Assembly: GCA_018265615.1 (NCBI GenBank)
Contig: JABLYX010000020.1
Location: 1-64,000 of the forward strand
Length of the DNA: 64,000 bases
DNA from: Lentisphaeria bacterium
GTDB lineage: Bacteria; Verrucomicrobiota; Lentisphaeria; Victivallales; Victivallaceae
Direction of reading: 5' to 3'
Shown: positions 56,324-64,000 of the stretch, one piece after another
Position numbering within the stretch: the stretch's first letter is position 1
Layout: every line of letters starts with the position of its first letter
Translations under genes and position numbers: made by a program
The notes under the pieces: model-generated
Seen by the model: the letters and a program-made list of their open reading frames with translations, nothing else
Databases searched by the model: none
What the model was told of the DNA's origin: nothing

Positions 56324-58012
56324 ATGATTTACTCTTTTCTGCTTGCGATTGCGGTACTCGGATTGTCGATCCTGATTTCGCTGCCGCTTGGAAAATGGAT
56401 GTTCAAAATGATGTGCCCGGCTCCCGATCTCATGGGGCCCGCGCATCGGAAAGTGGAAGGCTTCTTCCACAAAATGATCGGAAAGGCGGCCCTGGCCGAC
56501 CAGAACTGGAAGCAGTACACGATCAGCCTTCTGATCTTCAATACGATCATGTTCGTGGTCGTTACCGGCGTACTGGCGTTCCAGCAGATTCTGCCTCTGA
56601 ACCCGGACGGCCAGAAGGCGATTGAAGGCAGCCTGATCTTCAACACCGTCACTTCGTTCGTGACGAATACGAATTTGCAGCACTACTCCGGCGAAAGCAC
56701 GCTGTCATATTTTTCGCAGCTCTTCGGCATCATGTGGCTGCAGTTCGTGTCGGCGGCGACCGGACTGGCGGCGGTGACCGCCGCGTCGCGCTGGCTCGGC
56801 AGCTCCCGGGAGCGGAATAACTTCTATCTGGATATGTGCCGCGCCACGTTTCTGGTGATCCTGCCGGTCGCCGCGATCGGTGCGACGCTGCTGGTCCTCT
56901 GCGGACTGCCGATGACCTTCGACGGCGCGGCGGTGGTCCATACGCTTGAGGGTGCGGCGCAGACCATCGCCCGCGGCCCGGTGGCGGTCGAAGTGATCAT
57001 CAAGCAGCTCGGCACCAACGGCGGCGGATTCTTCGGGCCGAATTCGACCCATCCGCTGGAAAACGTCGGTTTCTACAGCAACCTGATCGAGTGCATCAGC
57101 CTGGTGATTATCCCGATGGGCTGCGTCTGGATGTTCGGCATGATTACGAAACACAAAAAGCACGCGCTGGTGATTTTCGCCGTCATGACGATCCTCTGCC
57201 TGGTGAAGCTCGGCTGCGCGATTTCCTTCGAAAGCGAACCGGCCGTCGCGCTGCATGACCTTCCTGTTGCCGAAGCCTCCAATCTTGAGGGCAAGGAGTT
57301 GCGTCTCAGTGCGGGAGCAAGCCCGCTGTGGGCCGTTTTCACGACCTGCACGAGCAACGGTTCGGTGAATTCGATGCACTGCAGTTTGAATCCGCTGACC
57401 GGACTGATTCCGCTGGTCGGCATGTGGTTCAACATCACCTTCGGCGGCATCGGCGTCGGCTTCCTCGGGCTGTTCACTTACATCATAATCGGGGTGTTCA
57501 TCTGCGGCATGATGGTCGGGCGCACGCCGGAATACCTCGGCAAGAAGGTCGAGACCCGCGAGATGAAGTATGCGCTTCCGGCGCTGCTGATGCATCCGTT
57601 GTGCATCCTCGGCGGCATGGCGATCTTCTGCCTGATCCCGTCGTGGGGGCGCGACACCGTGCTGAATCCGGGCTTCCACGGTTTTACCGAGATGCTCTAT
57701 GAATTCACCTCGTCGTCGGCCAACAACGGTTCCGGCTTCGAGGGGCTCGGCGACAATACCGTGCCGTGGAACATCGCCTGCGGCCTTGTGATGCTGATCG
57801 GCCGTTTCATCCCGATCATCTTCCAGCTGGCGATCTGCGGCTCGCTCTTCGCTAAGAAAGAGGTTCCCGAAACCGTGGGCACGCTCAAGACCGATACACC
57901 GCTCTTCGGCGTCGTGATCGGCGGCACCGTGGTCTTCGTCGGCGCTTTGCTCTTCCTGCCGGTGGCGGTCCTCGGTCCGATTGCCGAATATCTCACCACT
58001 CTTGTACACTAA
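56324..58012 (+). CDS. kdpA: potassium-transporting ATPase, potassium-binding subunit KdpA
   Basis: 562 residues (about 557 in E. coli), an SKT-type channel subunit with four M-P-M repeats. Selectivity-filter regions are visible: FVTNTNLQHYSGESTLSY, TNGGGFFGPNSTHPLEN, TTCTSNGSVNSMHCSLNPLT and EFTSSSANNGSGFEGLGDN. It binds potassium at the outer face and passes it through the complex. AAGG lies before the ATG. Second in the KdpFABC core, driven from the sigma-54 promoter in front of the kinase gene. Confidence 0.97.
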   Translation: MIYSFLLAIAVLGLSILISLPLGKWMFKMMCPAPDLMGPAHRKVEGFFHKMIGKAALADQNWKQYTISLLIFNTIMFVVVTGVLAFQQILPLNPDGQKAIEGSLIFNTVTSFVTNTNLQHYSGESTLSYFSQLFGIMWLQFVSAATGLAAVTAASRWLGSSRERNNFYLDMCRATFLVILPVAAIGATLLVLCGLPMTFDGAAVVHTLEGAAQTIARGPVAVEVIIKQLGTNGGGFFGPNSTHPLENVGFYSNLIECISLVIIPMGCVWMFGMITKHKKHALVIFAVMTILCLVKLGCAISFESEPAVALHDLPVAEASNLEGKELRLSAGASPLWAVFTTCTSNGSVNSMHCSLNPLTGLIPLVGMWFNITFGGIGVGFLGLFTYIIIGVFICGMMVGRTPEYLGKKVETREMKYALPALLMHPLCILGGMAIFCLIPSWGRDTVLNPGFHGFTEMLYEFTSSSANNGSGFEGLGDNTVPWNIACGLVMLIGRFIPIIFQLAICGSLFAKKEVPETVGTLKTDTPLFGVVIGGTVVFVGALLFLPVAVLGPIAEYLTTLVH

Positions 58013-58030
58013 TTCTCCGGAGTTAAGATC

Positions 58031-60085
58031 ATGAATCATATGAATAGAAAAGAAAGCCGGAAGGCGACTCTCTTTGACAAAGGATTGGTCAAAACGGCGC
58101 TGCTCCAATCGTTCGCGATGCTGAATCCCCGGACGATGGCGCGCAATCCGGTGATGTTCGTCACCGAGATCGGCGCGGCTCTGACCACGCTGGTCTGGGT
58201 TATCGATATCTGCGGAGGACATGCAAACATCCTCTACACCACTCTTGTAACGGTCGTGCTGTGGCTGACCGTCCTCTTTGCGAATTTCGCGGAGGCGCTC
58301 GCCGAAGCGCGCGGCAAGGCACAGGCCGACAGCCTGAAAAACACCCGCAAACAGACGATGGCCAATCGCCTGGATGGCTCGGGCAGGGTCGAAGCGGTCA
58401 GCTCCTCTCAGCTGAAGGCCGGCGATGTCGTGCTGGTCAGCGCCGGGGAAACCATCCCGAGCGACGGTGAAGTCGTCGAAGGCGTCGCCAGCATTGACGA
58501 ATCCGCGATTACCGGCGAATCCGCTCCGGTGGTGCGCGAAGCCGGCGGCGACCGCTCCGGCGTGACCGGTGGCACCCGCGTGCTTTCCGACCGGATCAGG
58601 GTGAAAATTACTGCCGGCGCCGGGGAGTCATTCCTTGACCGGATGATTGCGCTGGTTGAAGGCGCGGTCCGCCAGAAAACTCCGAACGAGCTGGCGCTGA
58701 CCGTCACGCTGGCCGGGCTGACACTCGGCTTTCTGCTGGTCACCGCGACGCTCTATCCGATGGCGAAGTATTTCGACGTGACCATTCCGCTGCCGACGCT
58801 GATTTCGCTGCTGGTCTGCCTGATCCCGACCACGATCGGCGCGCTGCTGGCCGCGATCGGCATCGCGGGCATGGACCGCGCTCTTGCGGCCAATGTGCTC
58901 GCCAAGAGCGGCAAGGCCGTGGAGCTGGCAGGCGATATCGACACGCTGCTGCTGGACAAGACCGGTACGATCACGGTCGGCGACCGGCTCGCCTCGGAGT
59001 TCCATCCGGTGAAGGGCGTCAGCCGCGAAGAGCTGATCGACGCGGCGATGCGCGCTTCGTTCGGCGATCAGACGCCGGAAGGCCGTTCGATCATCACGCT
59101 TGCGGAACGTGAGCTCAGCGGCAAGGTCGCCCAAGACGACGGAACCTGTGACGTGATTGAATTCACCGCGCAGACCCGTATGAGCGGCACCGATGCAAAG
59201 GATGGCGTCCGTTACCGCAAAGGCGCTTCCGATGCCATGATTCAGGCTGCGAAGAAAGCGAAAGCCGAGGTCCCGGCTGATATTGAACAGCTGGTCACCA
59301 AAATTGCGCAGAAAGGATGCACTCCGATTGTCATTGCGGTCAATGATCATATTCTTGGTGTGGTCGCGCTTTCCGATATTCTGAAATCCGGCATCCGGGA
59401 TCGTTTTGAACGTCTGCGGGCGATGGGCCTGCGGGTCGTGATGGTCACCGGCGACAACCCGCTGACCGCGAAGGCGATTGCCGAAGAGGCGGGCGTTGAC
59501 GATTTTCTCGCCGAGGCCAGGCCGGAGGACAAGCTTGCCTATATCCGTCAGGAGCAGGCCAAAGGCCGTCTGGTCGCGATGATGGGCGACGGCACGAACG
59601 ATGCTCCGGCGCTGGCGCAGGCCGACATCGGCATTGCGATGAATTCCGGCACGCAGGCGGCGAAGGAGGCGGGCAACATGGTCGATCTCGACAGCGATCC
59701 GACCAAGCTGATCGAAGTCATTGAGATCGGCAAGCAGCTGCTGATGACCCGCGGCTCGCTGACGACCTTCTCGATTGCGAACGACGTGGCGAAATACTTT
59801 GCGATCATCCCGGCGATCTTCATGCTGGCGATTCCGGAGCTGTCGGTGCTGAACATCATGCATCTGGCGACTCCGTCGAGCGCGATCCTGTCGGCACTGA
59901 TCTTCAACGCAATCATCATTCCGCTGCTGATTCCGATTGCGCTCAAGGGCGTGAAGTACCGGCCGATGGGCGCGGATGCGCTGCTGGCCCGCAATCTGTT
60001 CATCTACGGCCTCGGCGGCGTGATCGCCCCGTTCATCGGCATCAAGCTGATCGATATGGTGCTGGCCGCAACCGGACTGTTCTGA
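58031..60085 (+). CDS. kdpB: potassium-transporting P-type ATPase subunit KdpB
   Basis: 684 residues. P-type ATPase motifs are complete: ESAITGESAPV (actuator TGES), LLDKTGTITVGD with the phosphorylated Asp, the KGA nucleotide site (YRKGASDAM), VTGDNPLTAKAIAEEAGVDD, MMGDGTNDAPALAQADIGIA. Hydrolyses ATP to drive potassium uptake through KdpA. The inhibitory-phosphorylation serine region (TGES) of KdpB is conserved. 18 nt after kdpA. Confidence 0.98.
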   Translation: MNHMNRKESRKATLFDKGLVKTALLQSFAMLNPRTMARNPVMFVTEIGAALTTLVWVIDICGGHANILYTTLVTVVLWLTVLFANFAEALAEARGKAQADSLKNTRKQTMANRLDGSGRVEAVSSSQLKAGDVVLVSAGETIPSDGEVVEGVASIDESAITGESAPVVREAGGDRSGVTGGTRVLSDRIRVKITAGAGESFLDRMIALVEGAVRQKTPNELALTVTLAGLTLGFLLVTATLYPMAKYFDVTIPLPTLISLLVCLIPTTIGALLAAIGIAGMDRALAANVLAKSGKAVELAGDIDTLLLDKTGTITVGDRLASEFHPVKGVSREELIDAAMRASFGDQTPEGRSIITLAERELSGKVAQDDGTCDVIEFTAQTRMSGTDAKDGVRYRKGASDAMIQAAKKAKAEVPADIEQLVTKIAQKGCTPIVIAVNDHILGVVALSDILKSGIRDRFERLRAMGLRVVMVTGDNPLTAKAIAEEAGVDDFLAEARPEDKLAYIRQEQAKGRLVAMMGDGTNDAPALAQADIGIAMNSGTQAAKEAGNMVDLDSDPTKLIEVIEIGKQLLMTRGSLTTFSIANDVAKYFAIIPAIFMLAIPELSVLNIMHLATPSSAILSALIFNAIIIPLLIPIALKGVKYRPMGADALLARNLFIYGLGGVIAPFIGIKLIDMVLAATGLF

Positions 60086-60104
60086 TAAAGAGAGGAAAAT
60101 AACT

Positions 60105-60668
60105 ATGAATATGATTACCAATATTTCCGGAGCGGTGCGCACCGCCGTGCTGAGCATCCTGCTCTGCTGCGTGGTCTATACGCTGCTCATCTGGACCATT
60201 GCACAGGTCTTTGTTCCGAACACCGCCAACGGCTCTCTGGTGAAGAACGCGGCCGGCCGGTATGTCGGCAGCCGCCAGGTGGCCCAGGAGTTCATTTCGG
60301 ATAAATACTTCCACAGCCGTCCGTCGGCGGCGAATTACAACGGCGCCGGTGCGGTCGGCAGCAACCTGACGCCGACTTCGCCGAAGATCACCGAGCGGGC
60401 TCGGGAGATCATCAAAAAGTACGGTGCAACCGCTGAAAATCCGATTCCCGCCGATATGGTGACCGCCTCCGGCAGCGGGCTTGACCCGCATATTACGCTG
60501 GCGTCCGCCAGGTTTCAGGCTTCGCGCGTGGCCAAAGCGCGCGGCCTGAGTGAAGCCGAACTGATGAAGGTTGTGGAATCCAAAGTCGAGTATCCCGGCG
60601 GCATCATGCGTAACGAGCCGATCGTGAATGTATTGATGCTGAATCTGGCGCTCGATGAGATGAAATAA
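60105..60668 (+). CDS. kdpC: potassium-transporting ATPase subunit KdpC
   Basis: 187 residues (190 in E. coli): one N-terminal membrane helix (AVLSILLCCVVYTLLIWTIA), then the periplasmic domain with GSRQVAQEFISDKYFHSRPS, the usual AASGSGLDPHIT form (here TASGSGLDPHITLASARFQA) and a conserved C-terminus (NVLMLNLALDEMK). It assists the KdpFABC pump. GAGAGGAAA before the ATG. Confidence 0.97.
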   Translation: MNMITNISGAVRTAVLSILLCCVVYTLLIWTIAQVFVPNTANGSLVKNAAGRYVGSRQVAQEFISDKYFHSRPSAANYNGAGAVGSNLTPTSPKITERAREIIKKYGATAENPIPADMVTASGSGLDPHITLASARFQASRVAKARGLSEAELMKVVESKVEYPGGIMRNEPIVNVLMLNLALDEMK

Positions 60669-60676
60669 TGAAAAAT

Positions 60677-60735
60677 GCCGTTTCCGGCGGGCCGTTCCCT
60701 CCCTTTCCACGGAACATGGCCTGCCGGAAAACGGC
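60677..60735 (+). terminator. long intercistronic hairpin between kdpC and kdpD
   Basis: The 5' arm beginning GCCGTTTCCGGCGGGCC (60677 on) pairs with the 3' arm ending GCCTGCCGGAAAACGGC (60735) with a few bulges; a pyrimidine-rich loop lies between. TCTTA follows. It can act as attenuator or partial terminator and comes within about 10 nt of the kdpD start, leaving almost no free ribosome site. Confidence 0.6.
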
Positions 60736-60744
60736 TCTTACGTC

Positions 60745-61917
60745 ATGAACACACGTGCAGACAACTTCCTCGAAATGATTCGCGGCTCCCGGCGCGGAAA
60801 GCTCAAGATTTACCTCGGGTATTGTGCCGGAGTCGGCAAAACCACCCAGATGCTCAAAGAGGCGCGCCGCCTCAAGGAAATTGAGCATATGGATGTCGCA
60901 GTCGGCTTGCTCGAGACCCACGGACGGAAAGAGACCGCCGAATGCATCGGGGATCTGGAGATGATTCCGCGGCGCGAAATCGTGCATCACGGAATCAAAA
61001 TCACCGAGATGGATGTTCCTGCCATCATCAAGCGGAATCCGCAGGTCGTATTGGTTGACGAACTTGCTCACACCAATGCGCCGGGATCCAAAAATGCCAA
61101 GCGTTACCAGGATGTCAAAGATATTCTCGATGCAGGGATCCATGTGATTTCGACCCTGAATGTCCAGCATCTTGAAAGCCTGTACGAAATCGTCGAGAAG
61201 TCGACCGGCGTCAAGGTCAAGGAGAGGATTCCCGACTGGGTTGTTACCGGTGCGGACGAGGTGGTCAACGTCGATGTTTCTGTCGCGGATCTGCAGCAGC
61301 GCATCCGTACCGGCCGGGTTTATCCGACCGAACGGATTGATTCGGCATTGGCCAATTTTTTCAAAGACAGCAATCTGCAGCAGCTTCGCGAGCTGACGCT
61401 GCGCGAACTGGCTGCGCAGCTCGATACGCGCTTCCGGGAAAAAGCGCTCCCCGAAGGCAAAGAAGAGGCGGTCAGTCCGGATCAAGTCATGGTGTGCATG
61501 AGCTCCCGCAGCCCGAACGCCGATGCTCTGCTGCGTTATGCCTCACGCATCGCCGGCAGGCTCAACCGAAACTGGTATGTGCTTTACGTCCAGACTTCCC
61601 GGGAGAGTGCGGTCCGTATCGATGCAGCTACTCAGCGCCATTTGAACAACACGCTGGAACTCGCGCGTCAGCTTGGAGCAACGATCTTCACTTATAAAAG
61701 CGATGACATCGTTCAAGCCATTTTGCAGTTTGCAAAGGAGCACCGGGTCGGACATATCATTATGGGCCCCTCCGGCCGTCCCGTTCCGTTCCTGCAGCGG
61801 CTTTGCGGAAAGCGCAGCCTGCTCGAACGGCTGACTGAACAGAATTACGACTTCAAAATCGTTGTAATGGAACACCAATCCCCTGACCACGGCTCATCCC
61901 GCGGGCTTCCTGCCTGA
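60745..61917 (+). CDS. kdpD: KdpD N-terminal protein (KdpD + Usp domains, no kinase)
   Basis: 390 residues, against about 890 in E. coli. The KdpD domain carries Walker A YCAGVGKTTQM, GLLETHGRKET and Walker B VVLVDELAHTNAPG with SKNAKRYQDV; a Usp-like domain follows (about 255-380, MVCMSSRSPNADALLRYASR, IIMGPSGRPVPFLQR). The membrane segment, GAF and histidine-kinase parts are missing and the protein ends normally. This short KdpD is a known form in some phyla; here the HAMP kinase upstream may have taken the kinase role. It may sense ATP, potassium or second messengers and act on the kinase or the pump. Confidence 0.93.
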   Translation: MNTRADNFLEMIRGSRRGKLKIYLGYCAGVGKTTQMLKEARRLKEIEHMDVAVGLLETHGRKETAECIGDLEMIPRREIVHHGIKITEMDVPAIIKRNPQVVLVDELAHTNAPGSKNAKRYQDVKDILDAGIHVISTLNVQHLESLYEIVEKSTGVKVKERIPDWVVTGADEVVNVDVSVADLQQRIRTGRVYPTERIDSALANFFKDSNLQQLRELTLRELAAQLDTRFREKALPEGKEEAVSPDQVMVCMSSRSPNADALLRYASRIAGRLNRNWYVLYVQTSRESAVRIDAATQRHLNNTLELARQLGATIFTYKSDDIVQAILQFAKEHRVGHIIMGPSGRPVPFLQRLCGKRSLLERLTEQNYDFKIVVMEHQSPDHGSSRGLPA

Positions 61918-62069
61918 CCTCTCGGTCCGGACTGACCGCCCTTTTCCGGCCGGTCCCGGCTTTTCAGGATTATTATACTTCGCATTTGATATTATTTGGT
62001 GAATTGTGCCCTGTCCACGCAGTTGGACCGTTATCGGGTACAGTAAAAACATAGAAGAAGGAAAACAGT

Positions 62070-63476
62070 ATGTATCACAAACTCATCACCGGAACGACAA
62101 CGTTGGGGCTCGGAGTCGCCGTTTTTGCTGCGGCGCTGCCTCTGACAGGAGATGACGGCAAGCAAAGAACCATCGTTTTCAACGAGGATCGCGCTCAGCA
62201 TTACATGACCGGTAAGGTCTACGAACTCAAGCATGTCAACGCTCATGATCTGCTGCCGTTCATCAAAGGCGCAGTCAAGCGGTTTGACACGCAATCCACA
62301 GTGCAGAGTCTCGACTACAAAGCAGGCGGCAAGCAGTTTCTCGTGGTTTCCACCGGCAAGACTATGCTGCCGTATGTGGATCAGATGGTCGCCGCACTCG
62401 ATTATCCTTCGAAAAAAGTCGATGAGAACGGAACCGCTGTCAGCGGCGACGGGATCACCCGTTACAGCTATTGCGCCGATTACCGAGGTTCCGATGAGAT
62501 GCTTGCCATGCTCGATCAGACTTTCGCACCGGCCGGATTCGGTGGCGGTTTTGCTTACTTCGACCGGGGAACCAATATGTTTATCTGGAAAAGCTCGAAG
62601 TCGCAGGCCGATGAATTCATGAAGTTCCTGAAAGCGGTCGACCGGCCGGTTCCGCAACTCCAGCTTGAAATGAAAGTATATCTGATTTCGGACAGCAACT
62701 TCCGTGAGCTCGGCATCGACTATGTGGCGTGGAAGAACGGCCCCGGAGCCGATATTCTTTCCGCCGGATTCGACTTTTCCAACTTCTACTCGAAGCAGGG
62801 AATCGAGAACTTCGTAAGCCTGATTTCCGACGGCCCCGCCTGGGACGCCACCGGGCTTGGTGCGATCATGGTCGCGCCGAACTTCGATGCGACATTCCTG
62901 CGGATGCTCGCCCAGAACGGCAAGGCAAATGTGGCGACCGGCATGACCATGACCGTCACCAACGATTTTACTGCCGCCGGTTCCTGGGACGAAGCGAAGT
63001 ATCGCTTCCGCTTTACCCCGGAGTTCCAGCAGATTCAAAAAGATGCCGACGATCAAACCACAACGGTTGAAGCGGCTGCAGCCACGGAATTCGAGTTTTA
63101 CATCAGCTCGCCTATGATCTGTTTCGGAGATGATCCGGAAAAGGGTGCCGAAACCTTGATGGGCAACTGGGTTCTGACCACTAATACCCCGGTCGAGACC
63201 GACAATCTCGGAACCGTCACGACGGATTCGAATACGTTCAATTCATCCTTGACCCTCAACGTCGGTACCGAAATGCTGGTCGCGGCATTTGACAAGAGCG
63301 TTGAAGTCGAACAGTACAACGGTGTTCCGTTTCTCGGAGAAATCCCGGTCCTCCGTTATCTCTTCGGCGCGGAGAGCAAGGTGAAGAGCAAGTTCAAAGT
63401 TTTCGTAACACTGACGGCAACTCCGGTCGTCACGGAAAACAAGCCGGATGCCGCGATTGCCGCAGTCATGAAATAA
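62070..63476 (+). CDS. secretin-domain protein
   Basis: 468 residues; AGAAGGAAA before the ATG. A signal-like N-terminus (LGLGVAVFAAALPLTG) is followed by an N-type domain region (GKVYELKHVNAHDLLPFIKG), a second repeat (RYSYCADYRGSDEMLAMLDQ), and a C-terminal secretin module whose closing part reads VPFLGEIPVLRYLFGAESKV then KSKFKVFVTLTATPV. Secretins form outer-membrane gates of type II secretion or type IV pili, which would suit the prepilin-like proteins elsewhere in the window. The barrel part is short, so a secretin-related but not channel-forming protein remains possible. The gap from kdpD is 152 nt. Confidence 0.75.
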   Translation: MYHKLITGTTTLGLGVAVFAAALPLTGDDGKQRTIVFNEDRAQHYMTGKVYELKHVNAHDLLPFIKGAVKRFDTQSTVQSLDYKAGGKQFLVVSTGKTMLPYVDQMVAALDYPSKKVDENGTAVSGDGITRYSYCADYRGSDEMLAMLDQTFAPAGFGGGFAYFDRGTNMFIWKSSKSQADEFMKFLKAVDRPVPQLQLEMKVYLISDSNFRELGIDYVAWKNGPGADILSAGFDFSNFYSKQGIENFVSLISDGPAWDATGLGAIMVAPNFDATFLRMLAQNGKANVATGMTMTVTNDFTAAGSWDEAKYRFRFTPEFQQIQKDADDQTTTVEAAAATEFEFYISSPMICFGDDPEKGAETLMGNWVLTTNTPVETDNLGTVTTDSNTFNSSLTLNVGTEMLVAAFDKSVEVEQYNGVPFLGEIPVLRYLFGAESKVKSKFKVFVTLTATPVVTENKPDAAIAAVMK

Positions 63477-63497
63477 TGTTGGAATTGGAGTTGAATC

Positions 63498-64000
63498 ATG
63501 AAATTTTCAAAACCTCTTTTTATCTCCCTTTGCGGAGCAGTCGGAACCGGCCTGTTTGCCGCTTCTGTTGATGTGCCGACGCCGGCGCCGATGGCGACTC
63601 AGGTACAGCCGCAATTGAATGTTCAGATCGGCAGGGAAACCGAGCAGATTACTTTTGTCAACACGAACAACGACCCCTATGTCTATACGAAGGTCTACAA
63701 ACTCAAGTATGCCGATCCGTATGAAATCCGTCCTTATGTGATGGCGGCGATTCGTTCACGCCGGGTGGATACCAACGTGACCAAGGTTGAGGCGATCAAG
63801 TATCAGGACGGTTCGGGCATGCTGCTGGTTTCGGCGGAAGAGTACCGCTTTTTTCCGGTCGAAAACGGTATGAGCCTTGATCAGATCATCACAATGCTGG
63901 ACCGCCCGAACCTCGCTTCGGAGGCCGGTCGCCGCTTCTTCCTCTATTACCCGAAATATTTCGATTCGGTCACGCTGGCCGGGCTGATCCGCAAAGTCGG
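63498..64000 (+). CDS. secretin-related protein, 3' end outside window
   Basis: At least 167 residues, open to the window end. ATG 63498 after TTGGAG, 21 nt behind its neighbour. A signal peptide (FISLCGAVGTGLFAASVD) precedes a region similar to the gene before it: TKVYKLKYADPYEIRPYVMA matches its GKVYELKHVNAHDLLPFIKG, and DGSGMLLVSAEEYRF matches GGKQFLVVSTGKTML. So the two are tandem paralogues. The second half cannot be judged. Confidence 0.7.
   Translation, partial: MKFSKPLFISLCGAVGTGLFAASVDVPTPAPMATQVQPQLNVQIGRETEQITFVNTNNDPYVYTKVYKLKYADPYEIRPYVMAAIRSRRVDTNVTKVEAIKYQDGSGMLLVSAEEYRFFPVENGMSLDQIITMLDRPNLASEAGRRFFLYYPKYFDSVTLAGLIRKV

Noticed and set aside
56705..60157. Long minus-strand open frames opposite kdpA and kdpB
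   Set aside because: Antisense to unmistakable KdpA and KdpB; composition typical of shadow frames.
1..64000. CRISPR arrays, tRNA and rRNA genes
   Set aside because: No regularly spaced short direct repeats, cloverleaf-like segments or rRNA-like stretches were noticed on either strand; a covariance-model scan would be needed to be sure about tRNAs.

Overview
The window looks like a chromosome segment of a member of the Lentisphaerota, close to the gut genus Victivallis. This is inferred, not searched. The supporting signs are GC-rich coding DNA, prepilin-like proteins with a FTLIELLVVIAI-type N-terminus placed inside carbohydrate-enzyme operons, many LacI and GntR regulators, and large secreted glycan-active proteins. 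No rRNA, tRNA or CRISPR array was seen. Layout: (1) 1-2187, the 3' end of a giant beta-helix repeat protein with a 318-bp DNA repeat, then a strong terminator and a cupin gene. (2) 2.7-15.2 kb, two sugar-utilisation style operons on the minus strand (DUF6259-like hydrolase, 1362-residue secreted protein, pseudopilin; and pseudopilin, Gfo/Idh/MocA oxidoreductase, small secreted protein, SGNH esterase), with two LacI regulators between them. (3) 15.5-19.8 kb, a three-gene sensor operon: two orphan family-3 solute-binding lipoproteins and a hybrid histidine kinase.

(4) 20.1-31.2 kb, an accessory island. A sigma-70/ECF-type factor, two paralogous double-glycine precursor proteins, a complete NHLM-type bacteriocin/RiPP export machine (HlyD-like protein, C39 peptidase-ABC, second ABC), a type-1 periplasmic binding protein and a third short precursor-like peptide form one transcription unit. 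It is more AT-rich than its surroundings. Degenerate GntR genes, an IS4 remnant and a MITE-like inverted-repeat pair flank it. (5) 31.3-45.5 kb, housekeeping genes: an ATP-cone protein, etfB-etfA-acyl-CoA dehydrogenase, rpoZ, purE, a MarC protein, an M55 peptidase, an RsbW/STAS pair, a type I secretion ABC protein whose HlyD partner is broken by one in-frame TAA, nagA and an rRNA-type methyltransferase. (6) 45.5-46.7 kb, a decayed glycoside hydrolase and an IS3 remnant.

(7) 46.7-61.9 kb, the most coherent system. Three transcription units each start with a near-consensus sigma-54 promoter (GG-N10-GC) preceded by two copies of a TTGCA-N3-TGCAA motif spaced about 31-32 bp apart. Unit A encodes an N5-(carboxyethyl)ornithine synthase/alanine dehydrogenase-like enzyme, an unknown protein and an EamA transporter. 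Unit B encodes a glycine betaine/proline ABC transporter (circularly permuted binding protein) and an NtrC-family sigma-54 activator. Unit C encodes a HAMP histidine kinase, a 27-residue membrane peptide, KdpF, KdpA, KdpB, KdpC and a KdpD lacking its kinase half. The inferred picture is one osmotic-stress regulon in which the kinase and the sigma-54 activator replace KdpDE and join potassium uptake to betaine uptake and possibly to an unusual amino-acid derivative. (8) 62.0-64.0 kb, two tandem secretin-like genes, the second cut by the window end.
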